NCBI GenBank assembly: GCA_913050215.1
Contig: CAJXBG010000008.1
Coordinates: 1 to 64,000, forward strand
Length of the DNA stretch: 64,000 nucleotides
Origin: an uncultured Gammaproteobacteria bacterium
GTDB lineage: Bacteria; Pseudomonadota; Gammaproteobacteria; Pseudomonadales; Azotimanducaceae
Direction: 5' to 3'
Shown: positions 35,910-44,803 of the stretch, piece by piece
Position numbering within the stretch: the stretch's first letter is position 1
How the letters are laid out: every line of letters begins with the position of its first letter
Position numbers and translations under genes: made by a program
The notes under the pieces: generated by a model
The model's database searches: none
What the model was told of the DNA's origin: nothing
Seen by the model: only the letters and a program-made list of their open reading frames with translations

Positions 35910-36839
35910 TTAACCGTATTGTTTCACGAGGTGCTCGGCGTAGATGTCCATCAGTGCTTGTGAGTTTGCTCGTGTACAAAGCGTGTGTTTCCCATGCTGA
36001 TTTTCACTGAAGGTTGTTCTGCCCCTTTGCTCTCCTGTTAGAACAACCGCTAAGTCGCCTGTTTTTGTTTCGTAGATTGAAGGGTCTTCGGCATATGCTA
36101 CAGCCGATGAATCGTGACATGCGAAACCATTTTCACCTGTTCTGCCCCGGTAAAAGTTCAGGTAATAGGGTGTGATTTCATTTAGCAGTTTGCCCGCGTC
36201 TCCACAACGACCAGCAAGCTCTGCGATGTATTCTTCACTCATCAGAGACTTCATGGTGACGTCAAGCCCAACTTGGGTTGTGGGTATGCCTGAAGTGAAG
36301 ACGACATCCGTCGCCTCAGGATCGCCAATAATATTTGCTTCTGCCCATTGTGTCACATTACCCGGTACATCTACTGCGCCACCCATCAAGACAATTTCCT
36401 TTACGTTGGTAGTAAAACTGTTGTCAGCCTGAATCGCATGGGCGAGGTTAGTGAGTCTTCCAACCGCGATAATGGTGAGTTCTCCCGGATGCGCGCGAGC
36501 CGTCTCGATCAGGTACTCGTGAGCCGGTAAAGCCTCTTGTGTTTTGGCGCTGGGTGTTACATGCATGTTGGCGAGGCCGTCTGCGCCATGTACAAAGTCA
36601 GGATAATCGTCCTCAGCTGTACCTAGCAGAGTTAAACCTGCCCCCGCGTATACCGGTGCGGGTATATTAAATCGCTCGCAAAGATATAAAGCGTTGTTGG
36701 TGCAATGTTCAATAGATGCATTTCCGAATACGGTCGTAATGCCTTTCAGGGCAAGGTTGTTGCAGGCATGTAAAAATATTATTGCCATCGCATCATCTAT
36801 GCCTGGGTCTGTATCAAATATTACGGGTACGGTTTTCAA
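35910..36839 (-). CDS. Inosine/uridine-preferring nucleoside hydrolase
   Basis: 309 residues. DTDPGIDDAMAI at the N-terminus is the calcium-binding Asp cluster; further motifs are VYAGAGLTLLG, TIIAVGRLTNLA, VLMGGAVDVPGN, AEANIIGDPEA and CHDSSAVAY. It splits ribonucleosides to ribose and base in the cytoplasm, feeding hypoxanthine or other bases to the pathway. TTG 36839 after AGGAA (spacing about 6) gives the usual family length; a longer frame from TTG 36917 has no good ribosome site. Downstream of an MFS gene on the same strand. Confidence 0.92.
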   Translation of the reverse strand: MKTVPVIFDTDPGIDDAMAIIFLHACNNLALKGITTVFGNASIEHCTNNALYLCERFNIPAPVYAGAGLTLLGTAEDDYPDFVHGADGLANMHVTPSAKTQEALPAHEYLIETARAHPGELTIIAVGRLTNLAHAIQADNSFTTNVKEIVLMGGAVDVPGNVTQWAEANIIGDPEATDVVFTSGIPTTQVGLDVTMKSLMSEEYIAELAGRCGDAGKLLNEITPYYLNFYRGRTGENGFACHDSSAVAYAEDPSIYETKTGDLAVVLTGEQRGRTTFSENQHGKHTLCTRANSQALMDIYAEHLVKQYG

Positions 36840-36885
36840 TGGTATTCCTGTCGTTGTGTCGGCTCGGAACCGACGGTTAAATTTT

Positions 36886-38043
36886 TCAGAGCTTCCGGCT
36901 TGCGGTGTGATAAGCAAATACTACGAGCAATATGACCAGGAGGAAACAGCCTGTTCCCATTTTTAGTGCAATTGAGGGTGCCGTAGCAGCGACTAACATG
37001 CTGCTTAGAGAAGGACTGATGGCGGTGCCGGTTGTCGCCGCCATCAGCAGCACTGAAACCAGGCGCGGGCTTGGCACCTCAACCATTTCTGTTGCAAGAG
37101 AAAGGATAAGTTTTAGCAATCCCAAGGTGACAAAGCCCCAGCAGAAAGTCAGATATGGCATGTAATTGGGATTATTTACAGACCAGAGCGGAATTGTTGA
37201 AAAGGCCGTAAGTATTGCGGCTAGTAGCGTCATTGTTCGGGTATCGGCTTTGATGAGTATCGCTGCTGCAATGAGTTGTCCGCCGAGCATACCTGCCCAA
37301 AAATTGCTGATGAGACCACCCGCATCGGAAGCTGACATTGAGATCGCTTGCTGAGCGTAGTTAGGCAGCCAGATGAGGATAAAATTCTGACCGGTGAGGT
37401 AAATCAGCAGCGCGAGCATGCAAAAATAGATACCTATTGGCCAAGAAGATAATTCTTGTTTGATTGTCTGCTGATCTTCATGGGGTACTTCTGGAAATGT
37501 TGAGAAAGCGGTCAGGACAAGTGTAACTAACGCAAGGGCCGCGACCGTGCTGTAGCCACTGCTCCAGTGCAATCCGTTGGCGAGATAAACGACGACAAGT
37601 GCTGTGCAAAAAGTGCCAGATAAACTAAATGAAGCATCGGTGATCACAAGCATGGTTGCCCGTCGCGCAGGCGTGTAAACCCTTGATATGACGATTGCTG
37701 CAGCGGGCAGGGCGATACCGCATGCTGTCCCTATGATGCCCAGCAGAATCGAGTTAACCCAATATAGATCTACGGCATAGAAACCGACTATCGCCAGGGT
37801 GATAGCCGTGAACACCAATAAGTTAAGCGTTTTTATCCTGACATAGTCGAAGATAAACAGACTAATCACCGAGCCGACCAGGATACCCACCGTCAACCAA
37901 CTGAACTGATTCGAGACGATGGTTGTTTCTTCGCCAAAGTGTTGCGAGATGGGGCCGATCAAAATGCCAATTTGTGCGAGCATGCCCGACATGACCGCAT
38001 AGGCTAGGAAGCTAATCAGAGTGACACGGATTAAATTGCTCAT
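36886..38043 (-). CDS. MFS transporter (TsgA-like)
   Basis: 385 residues with about twelve helices. N-terminus MSNLIRVTLISFLAYAVMSG, then QFSWLTVGILVGSVISLFIFD, similar to TsgA and to the MFS protein at 14816. It lies between the nucleoside hydrolase and phosphoribosyltransferase genes on the same strand, so a nucleoside or base substrate is a fair guess. ATG 38043; the TTG at 38055 is less likely. Confidence 0.82.
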   Translation of the reverse strand: MSNLIRVTLISFLAYAVMSGMLAQIGILIGPISQHFGEETTIVSNQFSWLTVGILVGSVISLFIFDYVRIKTLNLLVFTAITLAIVGFYAVDLYWVNSILLGIIGTACGIALPAAAIVISRVYTPARRATMLVITDASFSLSGTFCTALVVVYLANGLHWSSGYSTVAALALVTLVLTAFSTFPEVPHEDQQTIKQELSSWPIGIYFCMLALLIYLTGQNFILIWLPNYAQQAISMSASDAGGLISNFWAGMLGGQLIAAAILIKADTRTMTLLAAILTAFSTIPLWSVNNPNYMPYLTFCWGFVTLGLLKLILSLATEMVEVPSPRLVSVLLMAATTGTAISPSLSSMLVAATAPSIALKMGTGCFLLVILLVVFAYHTASRKL

Positions 38044-38068
38044 AAGGTCAGGCAACTAATGTGACGGA

Positions 38069-38644
38069 TCAGGAATGCTCGTCTGAATCAAAGAGAGTAT
38101 GCGTGTCCTCAGATAAAAATGACTTCCCTTCACTTAGCTCGTCTTTCGAAAGCCCGACTAATTCGTGGGGGAAAACCAGCCATCTGTCTGTTGGGTGTAG
38201 AAAGTAATCAGGTTCGATATCCGTAATATTTTTTTCTGGCTTGTACCAGGGGCAGGCGATCTTCACTGTTTGTGGCATGTTGAGTCTGGATTTTGCTTTT
38301 AGCTCATCAAGGATTGCTACGATGCTGCGGCCAGAATCAAAAACATCGTCAACCAGTAACAATTCGTCATCAGCATTGATGTTGTCGATAATATATTGAA
38401 GCCCATGGACCTTAACGACCTTATCCCTTTGACCAATGCCGTAGTAGGAGGACGTTCGAATAGCAATGTGATCAGCTTCAATCCCTTTGTACTCGAGGTA
38501 CTCTTGAACAGCGATACCGACCGGGGTGCCCCCACGCCAGACGCCAACGATAAAATGTGGACGAAATCCGCTTTCAAAAATCATCTTGCCGAGATTAAAA
38601 GAATCTTCCAGCAGTTGATTCGGTGTAATAAATAGCTTTTCCAT
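38069..38644 (-). CDS. Purine phosphoribosyltransferase
   Basis: 191 residues of the type I phosphoribosyltransferase fold. The PRPP loop is ELLLVDDVFDSGRS near residue 96, preceded by IVGVWRGGTPVG and followed by DRWLVFPHEL. Resembles bacterial hypoxanthine/xanthine-guanine phosphoribosyltransferases (Gpt-like). It makes nucleotides from base and PRPP, giving a salvage branch opposing catabolism in the same locus. Divergent from the purine permease gene. Confidence 0.85.
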   Translation of the reverse strand: MEKLFITPNQLLEDSFNLGKMIFESGFRPHFIVGVWRGGTPVGIAVQEYLEYKGIEADHIAIRTSSYYGIGQRDKVVKVHGLQYIIDNINADDELLLVDDVFDSGRSIVAILDELKAKSRLNMPQTVKIACPWYKPEKNITDIEPDYFLHPTDRWLVFPHELVGLSKDELSEGKSFLSEDTHTLFDSDEHS

Positions 38645-38906
38645 AAGTTCTCGTTCTCGCTCGCTTTTTGTCTTTATGGGTTTTGATCGGGCGCTTCTTT
38701 TTGCTTTTTCGATGCCATTTCAATTCATGCAAAGGCGATTTCAGTTGGCGCTTCGGAAGTCCGCTGAAGACTCACGAGAGTACCATTCAGACGGCCATAC
38801 TGTCATGGTTAATAATGCCTTTGATGGCTTGGCTTGTGCGTGGATTACATTTATCCTCAAGCTTCCCAGTCAGTAAACACTGACCTCTCAACACGAGTCA
38901 CCTTTA
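38645..38906. promoter_or_regulatory. Divergent phosphoribosyltransferase-permease region
   Basis: 262 bp, no gene. An inverted repeat GTCAGT-AAAC-ACTGAC at 38869-38884 ends 22 bp before the permease ATG. Otherwise no clear promoter. Confidence 0.45.
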
Positions 38907-40205
38907 ATGGAATCTCTCTCTCGCTATTTTGACTTGAAGCGCCACAACACGGATATTAAAACTGAAGTGGTCGCCGGACTGACCACGTTCCTGGCGATGG
39001 CATATATCACCGTGGTTAATCCCGCGATCCTGTCTGATGCTGGTATGGATTTCGGTGCGGTATTTGTCGCGACCTGTATTGCCGCGGCGTTTGGGTCGAT
39101 AGCCATGGGCATCTTAGGAAACTATCCGATTGCCATGGCGCCGGGCATGGGGCAAAACGCTTTTTTTGCCTACGGTATCGTGCTGGGGTTAGGCCATACC
39201 TGGCAGACCGCACTCGGTGCTGTGTTTCTCTCAGGTATCATTTTTATTGTCATGAGTGTTTTGCCAATTCGTGAATGGCTTATCAACGCCATACCTAAAA
39301 ATTTGAAGCTTGGTATTGCCGCAGGTATTGGTTTTTTTCTTGGCTTTATCGCACTTAAAAATGCGGGCATTGTTATTGATAATCCCGCAACCCTGGTCTC
39401 ATTTGGTGCTCTGACTGATATTGGTCCGCTGCTTTGTATGGTGGGTTTTGCATTGATCGCGACCTTGACCGTGAGGAAAATTACCGGCGCTGTTATCCTG
39501 GGTATGCTCGTTGCCGCGATGCTGGGTTGGATCTTTGGCGGTGCTGAATTTAAGGGTGTGTTATCCGTCCCGCCATCTATCGCGCCTGTATTCCTCGAAC
39601 TTGATATAGCAGCGGCATTTGATCTTTCGATGATCACTGTCATTTTGACGTTGCTGTTGGTCGATGTGTTTGACACCGCAGGAACCATGGTGGGTGTTGC
39701 AAATCGGGCCAATCTCACTGACGAGCATGGAAAAATGCCCCGGCTTGGAAGGGCACTATTATCCGATTCCGGTGCAACAGTCGTTGGGTCGTTGGCAGGT
39801 ACGTCCTCAACAACGAGTTTTATTGAAAGTGCTGCCGGTGTTGAAGCTGGTGGACGTACTGGGTTAACGGCGGTGACCACGGGCGTGTTATTTCTTTTGT
39901 GTCTGTTTTTCGCACCGCTCGCCCAGAGTATTCCAAGTTATGCTTCTGCAGCAGCGTTACTTTTTGTTGCCTGCCTAATGCTCAGAAGTCTTTCGGATAT
40001 TGACTGGGATGACTACACCGAGTCTGCGCCCGCGGTGGTTTGTGCGCTTGCAATGCCGCTGTCGTTTTCTATTGCTGACGGCATCGGGCTCGGTTTTGTG
40101 ACCTATGTTGCGATTAAGTTATTAAGTGGACGACCCGGTGATTGTCCTATCGCCGTTTATGTTATCGCTGCCGTATTCGCTGGCAAGTTTGCATTTTTGT
40201 CATAG
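38907..40205 (+). CDS. Purine permease, AzgA-type NCS2 family
   Basis: 432 residues, about thirteen helices. Signature stretches: EVVAGLTTFLAMAYITVVNP at the start, MAPGMGQNAFFAYGIVLG, TLLLVDVFDTAGTMVGVA, and TSSTTSFIESAAGVEAGGRTG. This is the AzgA/PbuG branch, H+ symporters for adenine, guanine and hypoxanthine. It supplies bases to guanine deaminase, adenine deaminase and XDH in the same locus. ATG 38907 lies just after an inverted repeat. Confidence 0.92.
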   Translation: MESLSRYFDLKRHNTDIKTEVVAGLTTFLAMAYITVVNPAILSDAGMDFGAVFVATCIAAAFGSIAMGILGNYPIAMAPGMGQNAFFAYGIVLGLGHTWQTALGAVFLSGIIFIVMSVLPIREWLINAIPKNLKLGIAAGIGFFLGFIALKNAGIVIDNPATLVSFGALTDIGPLLCMVGFALIATLTVRKITGAVILGMLVAAMLGWIFGGAEFKGVLSVPPSIAPVFLELDIAAAFDLSMITVILTLLLVDVFDTAGTMVGVANRANLTDEHGKMPRLGRALLSDSGATVVGSLAGTSSTTSFIESAAGVEAGGRTGLTAVTTGVLFLLCLFFAPLAQSIPSYASAAALLFVACLMLRSLSDIDWDDYTESAPAVVCALAMPLSFSIADGIGLGFVTYVAIKLLSGRPGDCPIAVYVIAAVFAGKFAFLS

Positions 40206-40243
40206 CGCATCGGCGATCGGACATCGTCTGTCGTCCGTCGTCT

Positions 40244-41239
40244 TCATGAGAAGTTATTGACCTGCTCAAGGTAATGCTTCTTTCGCGCGGCACTTAACCA
40301 GCTGGTTTCGAACGCATTTGCATTGAGTTGGCGAATCTCATCTTGTGAAAATTCAGCTTCCTCAATGAGGGCGAGAAAATTATCGGTCAGGTACGCTCGA
40401 AAATAGCCCGGGTCATCAGAGTTAATGGTAGCTTTCATGCCTCTCTGCAACATTGATTTGATCTCTTTTGTTGTCAGCGATTGCACAACAAAGCGATTTG
40501 AAACCGGGCAAACGGTCAAGCCGAGACCTCGTTTTGCGATTTCTGCGCAGAGGCGCTCGTCTTCGAGAGCGTTTATTCCATGATCAATACGATCAACCTG
40601 AATGTCATCGAGACACTGCCAAATATGATCGACAATATCGGTCTGATTCACATCACAGTGCATCGTCAATTTGAAACCTTCGTTTCTTGCGCGGGCAAAA
40701 ACCTCGGTGAACTTGATCGGTGGGTTGTCCTTTTCGTCTGAGTCGAGTCCTACACCAATGATCCAGTCCTTAAAGGGCAGACACATCTCAAGGTGTGCCA
40801 TGGCAGATTCCGCACTCATGTCACGTAGGAAACACATGATGAGGTTTGACTCAATGCCAAGGTTCTTCTCGGCATCTAACTGCGCGCGATGTATACCTTT
40901 GATGATGGTTTCAAAAGCAATGCCTCTCGTTGTGTGTCCCTGTGGATCAAAGAAAGGTTCGACGTAAACAATATTGTCCTCATGTGCGCGCTGAAAATAA
41001 TGATATGCCAGCTCGTAAAAGTCCTGCTCGGTCTGCAACACAGACATTGCTGCATAGTAAATTGTGAGAAATGAGGGGAGGTCATGAAAATCATAAGCCG
41101 CGATGACTTGCGCTGGCGTTTTGTAGGCTAGGGCTACGTTATTCCGTTCTGCCAGTGCGAAAATGTGCTCGGGTTCGAGGGTACCTTCCAGATGAACGTG
41201 CAATTCTGCTTTCGGTATGCCGCGAATAAAATCTTCCAT
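40244..41239 (-). CDS. Adenosine/adenine deaminase-family protein with HCDV active-site variant
   Basis: 331 residues of the adenosine/adenine deaminase fold. Zinc site His14-x-His16 (HVHLEG), His194, and Asp275-Asp276 (NSDDPG); His220 in RIDHGI. The usual HAGE, whose Glu shuttles the proton, reads HCDV (194-197) here. This suggests altered chemistry or substrate. Adenine deaminase, or a deaminase of N6-substituted purines such as cytokinins, are candidates; neither is shown by sequence. GGGAG before the ATG; divergent from the xanthine/uracil-type permease. Confidence 0.85.
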   Translation of the reverse strand: MEDFIRGIPKAELHVHLEGTLEPEHIFALAERNNVALAYKTPAQVIAAYDFHDLPSFLTIYYAAMSVLQTEQDFYELAYHYFQRAHEDNIVYVEPFFDPQGHTTRGIAFETIIKGIHRAQLDAEKNLGIESNLIMCFLRDMSAESAMAHLEMCLPFKDWIIGVGLDSDEKDNPPIKFTEVFARARNEGFKLTMHCDVNQTDIVDHIWQCLDDIQVDRIDHGINALEDERLCAEIAKRGLGLTVCPVSNRFVVQSLTTKEIKSMLQRGMKATINSDDPGYFRAYLTDNFLALIEEAEFSQDEIRQLNANAFETSWLSAARKKHYLEQVNNFS

Positions 41240-41347
41240 GGGTTCTCCCGTTTGCTTGTCGAATTAGAGTGCTAACAAGGATATAGTAAAAATAAGTGCA
41301 AGCAGAATAAGCGTAGAAATAATTTGCAGAACTCTGAATCTCCAATG

Positions 41348-42682
41348 CTATTTGGACTTGAAGACCGCCCGCCGATTGGCACAGGGCTGATGGTAGGGTT
41401 GCAACACCTCTTGGCCGTATTTGGGGGGCTGTTAGTGGCACCTCTGATTATTGCTGGAGGCATGAATCTCTCGTTACAGGATACCAGCTACCTAGTGAGT
41501 GCTGCGTTGGTGATTTCAGGTGCAGCGACCTTTATACAAATTCAGCGATTTGGGCCGGTGGGTTCCGGGTTGTTGAGTATTCAGGGCACCAGCTTCGCGT
41601 TCATCGGTCCCTTGATCGCCGCCTTTTACGCACTTAACGGTGGCGACGATAACGCAACAGCATTGGGTACATTATTTGGTTCTGCTGCTGTCTGTTCGGT
41701 GTTGATGATGGGGTTGAGTTTCGCGCTTCCGGCACTGCAACGCGTGATAACACCCAACGTAACAGGCACGACGGTGATATTGCTGGGTGCTACATTGGTT
41801 TGGACAACCCTGACCAATATCCAGCGGGCCTATGTAGATGCGGCGAATGGCGGCTGGACCGTTTTATTGCTCGCCTCTCTGGTATTTCTGACAATTGTCG
41901 GTGCCACGCGCTTTGGCAATCCCTGGGTGCGTCTCAGCAGCATTTCTATTGGCCTGGTAGTGGGGCTTATGGCGGCGCAATTTCTCGGATTAACTGACTT
42001 CTCGCGATTGTCGGAACTTGATCCTCTCTTCGTTCCAGAAGTCGCGCGGTTTCCCCTCAGTGTTGACTGGGTCATTGTGGCTTCTCTTTTGCCAATCTTC
42101 TTGATTTCGATGATGGAATCCGTTGGCGACCTGACCGCAACCAGCAATCTATCCGGGCTAGCCACAACCGGTGAGAAGTATTGGCAGCGCATTCGGGGTG
42201 GCATCCTAGGCGATGCCGCTAACTCGTTGATGGCCTCAATCTTTTGTACTTTCCCTAACACCACATTCAGCCAGAACAATGGTGTCATTCAACTCACAGG
42301 TGTTTGTAGTCGTTATGTGGGGTTTATTGTCGCGGGGTTACTGGTCTTGCTGGGCATTTTTCCAATTGTTGGCGGTGTTTTTCAGCTCATCCCTGATGCT
42401 GTACTTTACGGTGCTACGCTATTGTTGTTTGGTATGGTTGGGTATGCTGGAGTCAGGATAGTCGGCGCCGGTTCTGGGCAGCGTGACGACTGGCTATTGG
42501 TAGGTTGTTCGGTTGCGATAGGATGGTGGTTATCGATTTACATTAATGTGTTTGATTTTCTCCCGCCGGGCGTTATTACTGTGATTCAGTTTCCCGTCAC
42601 AACGGGTACATTTATCGCTATTTTTGTAGAAGTTTTCAGGGTGTTATTTGGTCTTAGGTCCTCGGTTGAGTCGCAAGGGTGA
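41348..42682 (+). CDS. NCS2 uracil/xanthine/urate permease
   Basis: 444 residues, about fourteen helices. Nucleobase-ascorbate family signatures: GLQHLLAVFGG near the start, TMESVGD-like SMMESVGDLTATS, and the QNNGVIQLTGVCSRYVG motif near residue 325. By similarity it could carry xanthine, uric acid or uracil with H+. Start at ATG 41348 or a TTG at 41324; neither has a clear ribosome site. Followed by ribokinase 43 bp later. Confidence 0.9.
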   Translation, partial: LFGLEDRPPIGTGLMVGLQHLLAVFGGLLVAPLIIAGGMNLSLQDTSYLVSAALVISGAATFIQIQRFGPVGSGLLSIQGTSFAFIGPLIAAFYALNGGDDNATALGTLFGSAAVCSVLMMGLSFALPALQRVITPNVTGTTVILLGATLVWTTLTNIQRAYVDAANGGWTVLLLASLVFLTIVGATRFGNPWVRLSSISIGLVVGLMAAQFLGLTDFSRLSELDPLFVPEVARFPLSVDWVIVASLLPIFLISMMESVGDLTATSNLSGLATTGEKYWQRIRGGILGDAANSLMASIFCTFPNTTFSQNNGVIQLTGVCSRYVGFIVAGLLVLLGIFPIVGGVFQLIPDAVLYGATLLLFGMVGYAGVRIVGAGSGQRDDWLLVGCSVAIGWWLSIYINVFDFLPPGVITVIQFPVTTGTFIAIFVEVFRVLFGLRSSVESQG

Positions 42683-42725
42683 CCAAGCCCGAGTAAAAAC
42701 ATTGGGACAAAATCTAATCAGGTGA

Positions 42726-43652
42726 ATGATGAGTGAAGTAGTGGTTGTTGGCAGTACTAACTGGGACATTGCAATGTATCTGCCGAGTTTGCCCTTGCCC
42801 GGCGAAACCGTGGCGGGAGGCACATTACAGAGTGGTCTGGGAGGCAAGGGGGCAAATCAAGCGGTTGCGGCTTTCAGGGCGGGGGGCGCAACGACCTGCT
42901 TTATTAGTTGCATTGGAGATGACGACATTGCGAACTCGGTCAGGCAGGTGTTTTCCGAGCTTCAGATGCCGATACCCGAAGTCAGGGTGATTGATGGCAT
43001 TGGCACAGGCTCTGCCTGTATTTTTGTGAATGCTGAGGCTGAAAACTGTATTGGCATCGCCAGTGGTGCAAATGCCTGTGTGTTACCTGCCATGATCGAC
43101 GAACAGGCCGCGAGAATTAGCAGTGCGGGTGCCGTGTTAGTGCAGCTTGAGATCCCATTCGAAACTATTGAACGCATCGCGGTAATTTGCGCAGAAAACC
43201 AGACGCCTTTTGTATTGAACCCAGCACCAGCAAGAGACATACCAGAAGCCCTGCTGCCAATGATTGATATATTAACGCCTAATGAAGTCGAGCTAAGTCA
43301 AATTAGCGGTATGCCATCGGGTACAATTGAAGAGGTGACAATCGCTGCACAAAGTTTGTGCAATCAGGGTGTAGGTACCGTGGTCACGACCCTCGGCTCC
43401 CGTGGTTGCTTAATCGTGGCGAAAACGTCCACCGAATTTATAGAGAGCTTCAAGGTGGCTGCAGTAGATACCACAGCCGCAGGCGATGTTTTCAACGGTG
43501 CGCTGGTGGCGGAGCTTGTCCGGGGTGAGGCCATCAGTGATGCGGCAAAAGTCGCATGCGCCGCTGCCGCGATTGCCGTCACTGAAAAAGGGGCAATAGC
43601 CTCGATTCCGGATCGGGATGCCGTGCTTGCATTCATGTCGGAGAGGCTCTGA
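42726..43652 (+). CDS. rbsK: Ribokinase
   Basis: 308 residues, PfkB family. GLGGKGANQAVAAFRAGG near residue 38 is the ribose/nucleotide signature; FVLNPAPAR and TPNEVEL follow; C-terminal DTTAAGDVFNGALVAEL holds the catalytic Asp (AAGD instead of GAGD). Phosphorylates ribose released by the nucleoside hydrolase or nucleoside phosphorolysis so it can enter the pentose phosphate pathway. AGGTGA precedes the ATGs. Convergent with puuE, 10 bp apart. Confidence 0.92.
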   Translation: MMSEVVVVGSTNWDIAMYLPSLPLPGETVAGGTLQSGLGGKGANQAVAAFRAGGATTCFISCIGDDDIANSVRQVFSELQMPIPEVRVIDGIGTGSACIFVNAEAENCIGIASGANACVLPAMIDEQAARISSAGAVLVQLEIPFETIERIAVICAENQTPFVLNPAPARDIPEALLPMIDILTPNEVELSQISGMPSGTIEEVTIAAQSLCNQGVGTVVTTLGSRGCLIVAKTSTEFIESFKVAAVDTTAAGDVFNGALVAELVRGEAISDAAKVACAAAAIAVTEKGAIASIPDRDAVLAFMSERL

Positions 43653-43662
43653 ACGATGACGG

Positions 43663-44625
43663 TTAGGTTGGTGCGTGATGTGCGTGCCAATGGCGCGCAA
43701 TGTCTATCCGACGACAAACCCAGACATCGGGTTTATCTGAGATGTAAGTAAGGAATTTTCTTAGTGCGGCGGCTCTGCCCGGTTTTCCAACGATGCGGCA
43801 GTGTAAACCGACACTCATCATTTTCGGCGTTTCGGCGCCTTCCGCGTACAGCTCGTCAAACGTATCCGTCAGGTAATTGAGAAATTGATCCCCGGCGTTG
43901 AATCCCTGGGGAGCGGCAAATCGCATGTCGTTAACGTCAAGCGTGTATGGCACAACGAGATGGGGTGACTCAAAATCTTCGCACCAATACGGCAGATCAT
44001 CGGCATAGGAGTCACTGTCGTAGAGAAAGCCGCCATATTCGTTGACCAGCCGGCGGGTATTTGGGCTGTCTCGACCGGTGTACCATCCAAGCGGTCGTTC
44101 ACCGGTCACTTGCTTGTGTATCTCGATCGCCTCTGCCATGTGAGCGCGCTCAACTTCCTCAGATATAAACTGGTAGTCGATCCAGCGAAGCCCATGGCTG
44201 GCTATTTCCCAATCGGACTTGAGTATGGCTTCGACAACGTCGGGGTTCCTTTGTAGTGCCATCGCGACGCCATAAACGGTCACTGGCATCGCAAATTCGT
44301 TGAAAAGCCGGTGCAAGCGCCAAAAACCGGCTCGGCTGCCATACTCGTAAAGGCTTTCCATACTCATATGGCGGTCCGGGTAGGAAGCAGCGCCAATAAT
44401 TTCAGAGAGAAATGTCTCTGAACCGGCATCTCCATGCAATATGTTGTTTTCCGCCCCCTCTTCATAGTTGATCACAAACTGCACGGCGATTCTTGCGTGA
44501 TTGGGCCAGTTTGCATTGGGCGGTTGCGCCCCGTAGCCAACCATATCTCTCGGATATTTTTCAGAGTTCGACATGCTTTTCGACGAGCGCACTTCCTGTT
44601 TTTTAGTAAGATCTGACTCTGTCAT
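43663..44625 (-). CDS. puuE: Cofactor-independent allantoinase
   Basis: 320 residues. NodB-type polysaccharide-deacetylase fold as in PuuE: YPRDMVGYGAQPPNANWPNHARIAVQF in two parts, YEEGAENNILHGD, YGSRAGFWRLHRLF, SHGLRWIDYQF and GWYTGRDSPNTRRLV. It opens the allantoin ring to allantoate without a metal cluster of the amidohydrolase type. ATG 44625 has GAGAG 6 bp upstream; ATG 44574 has none, so the longer form is used. Divergent from the exported adenosine deaminase. Confidence 0.94.
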   Translation of the reverse strand: MTESDLTKKQEVRSSKSMSNSEKYPRDMVGYGAQPPNANWPNHARIAVQFVINYEEGAENNILHGDAGSETFLSEIIGAASYPDRHMSMESLYEYGSRAGFWRLHRLFNEFAMPVTVYGVAMALQRNPDVVEAILKSDWEIASHGLRWIDYQFISEEVERAHMAEAIEIHKQVTGERPLGWYTGRDSPNTRRLVNEYGGFLYDSDSYADDLPYWCEDFESPHLVVPYTLDVNDMRFAAPQGFNAGDQFLNYLTDTFDELYAEGAETPKMMSVGLHCRIVGKPGRAAALRKFLTYISDKPDVWVCRRIDIARHWHAHHAPT

Positions 44626-44702
44626 AATTCTCTCGTGCTGAATGTATTTGGCTCAAATATTGCCGGTCATGGGACCGCCAACTTTGAGGCTGTATTGTCT
44701 TG

Positions 44703-44727
44703 TCGTTCGGAGCATGTTATCCGACGA
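44703..44727. promoter_or_regulatory. Inverted repeat in puuE-deaminase divergent region
   Basis: TCGTTCGGA-GCATGTTA-TCCGACGA, an inverted repeat with one extra base in the left arm, in the 178-bp gap between puuE and the exported deaminase. Candidate operator; no other evidence. Confidence 0.3.
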
Positions 44728-44803
44728 TTAATGTTAGCGCCATTTGCAACTGTGGTAATATGCGCGCCTCGAATGCTTGACGTTTAACTACAGGAGTTAA
44801 CTT

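Noticed and set aside
39170-39880. 236-codon open frame on the minus strand inside the purine permease gene
   Set aside because: It is antisense to a well-supported NCS2 permease, has low-complexity Ser/Pro/Thr-rich composition and no family match; a shadow of the real gene.
44434-44616. Short plus-strand frame inside the puuE 5' end
   Set aside because: Antisense to puuE with no ribosome site or similarity.
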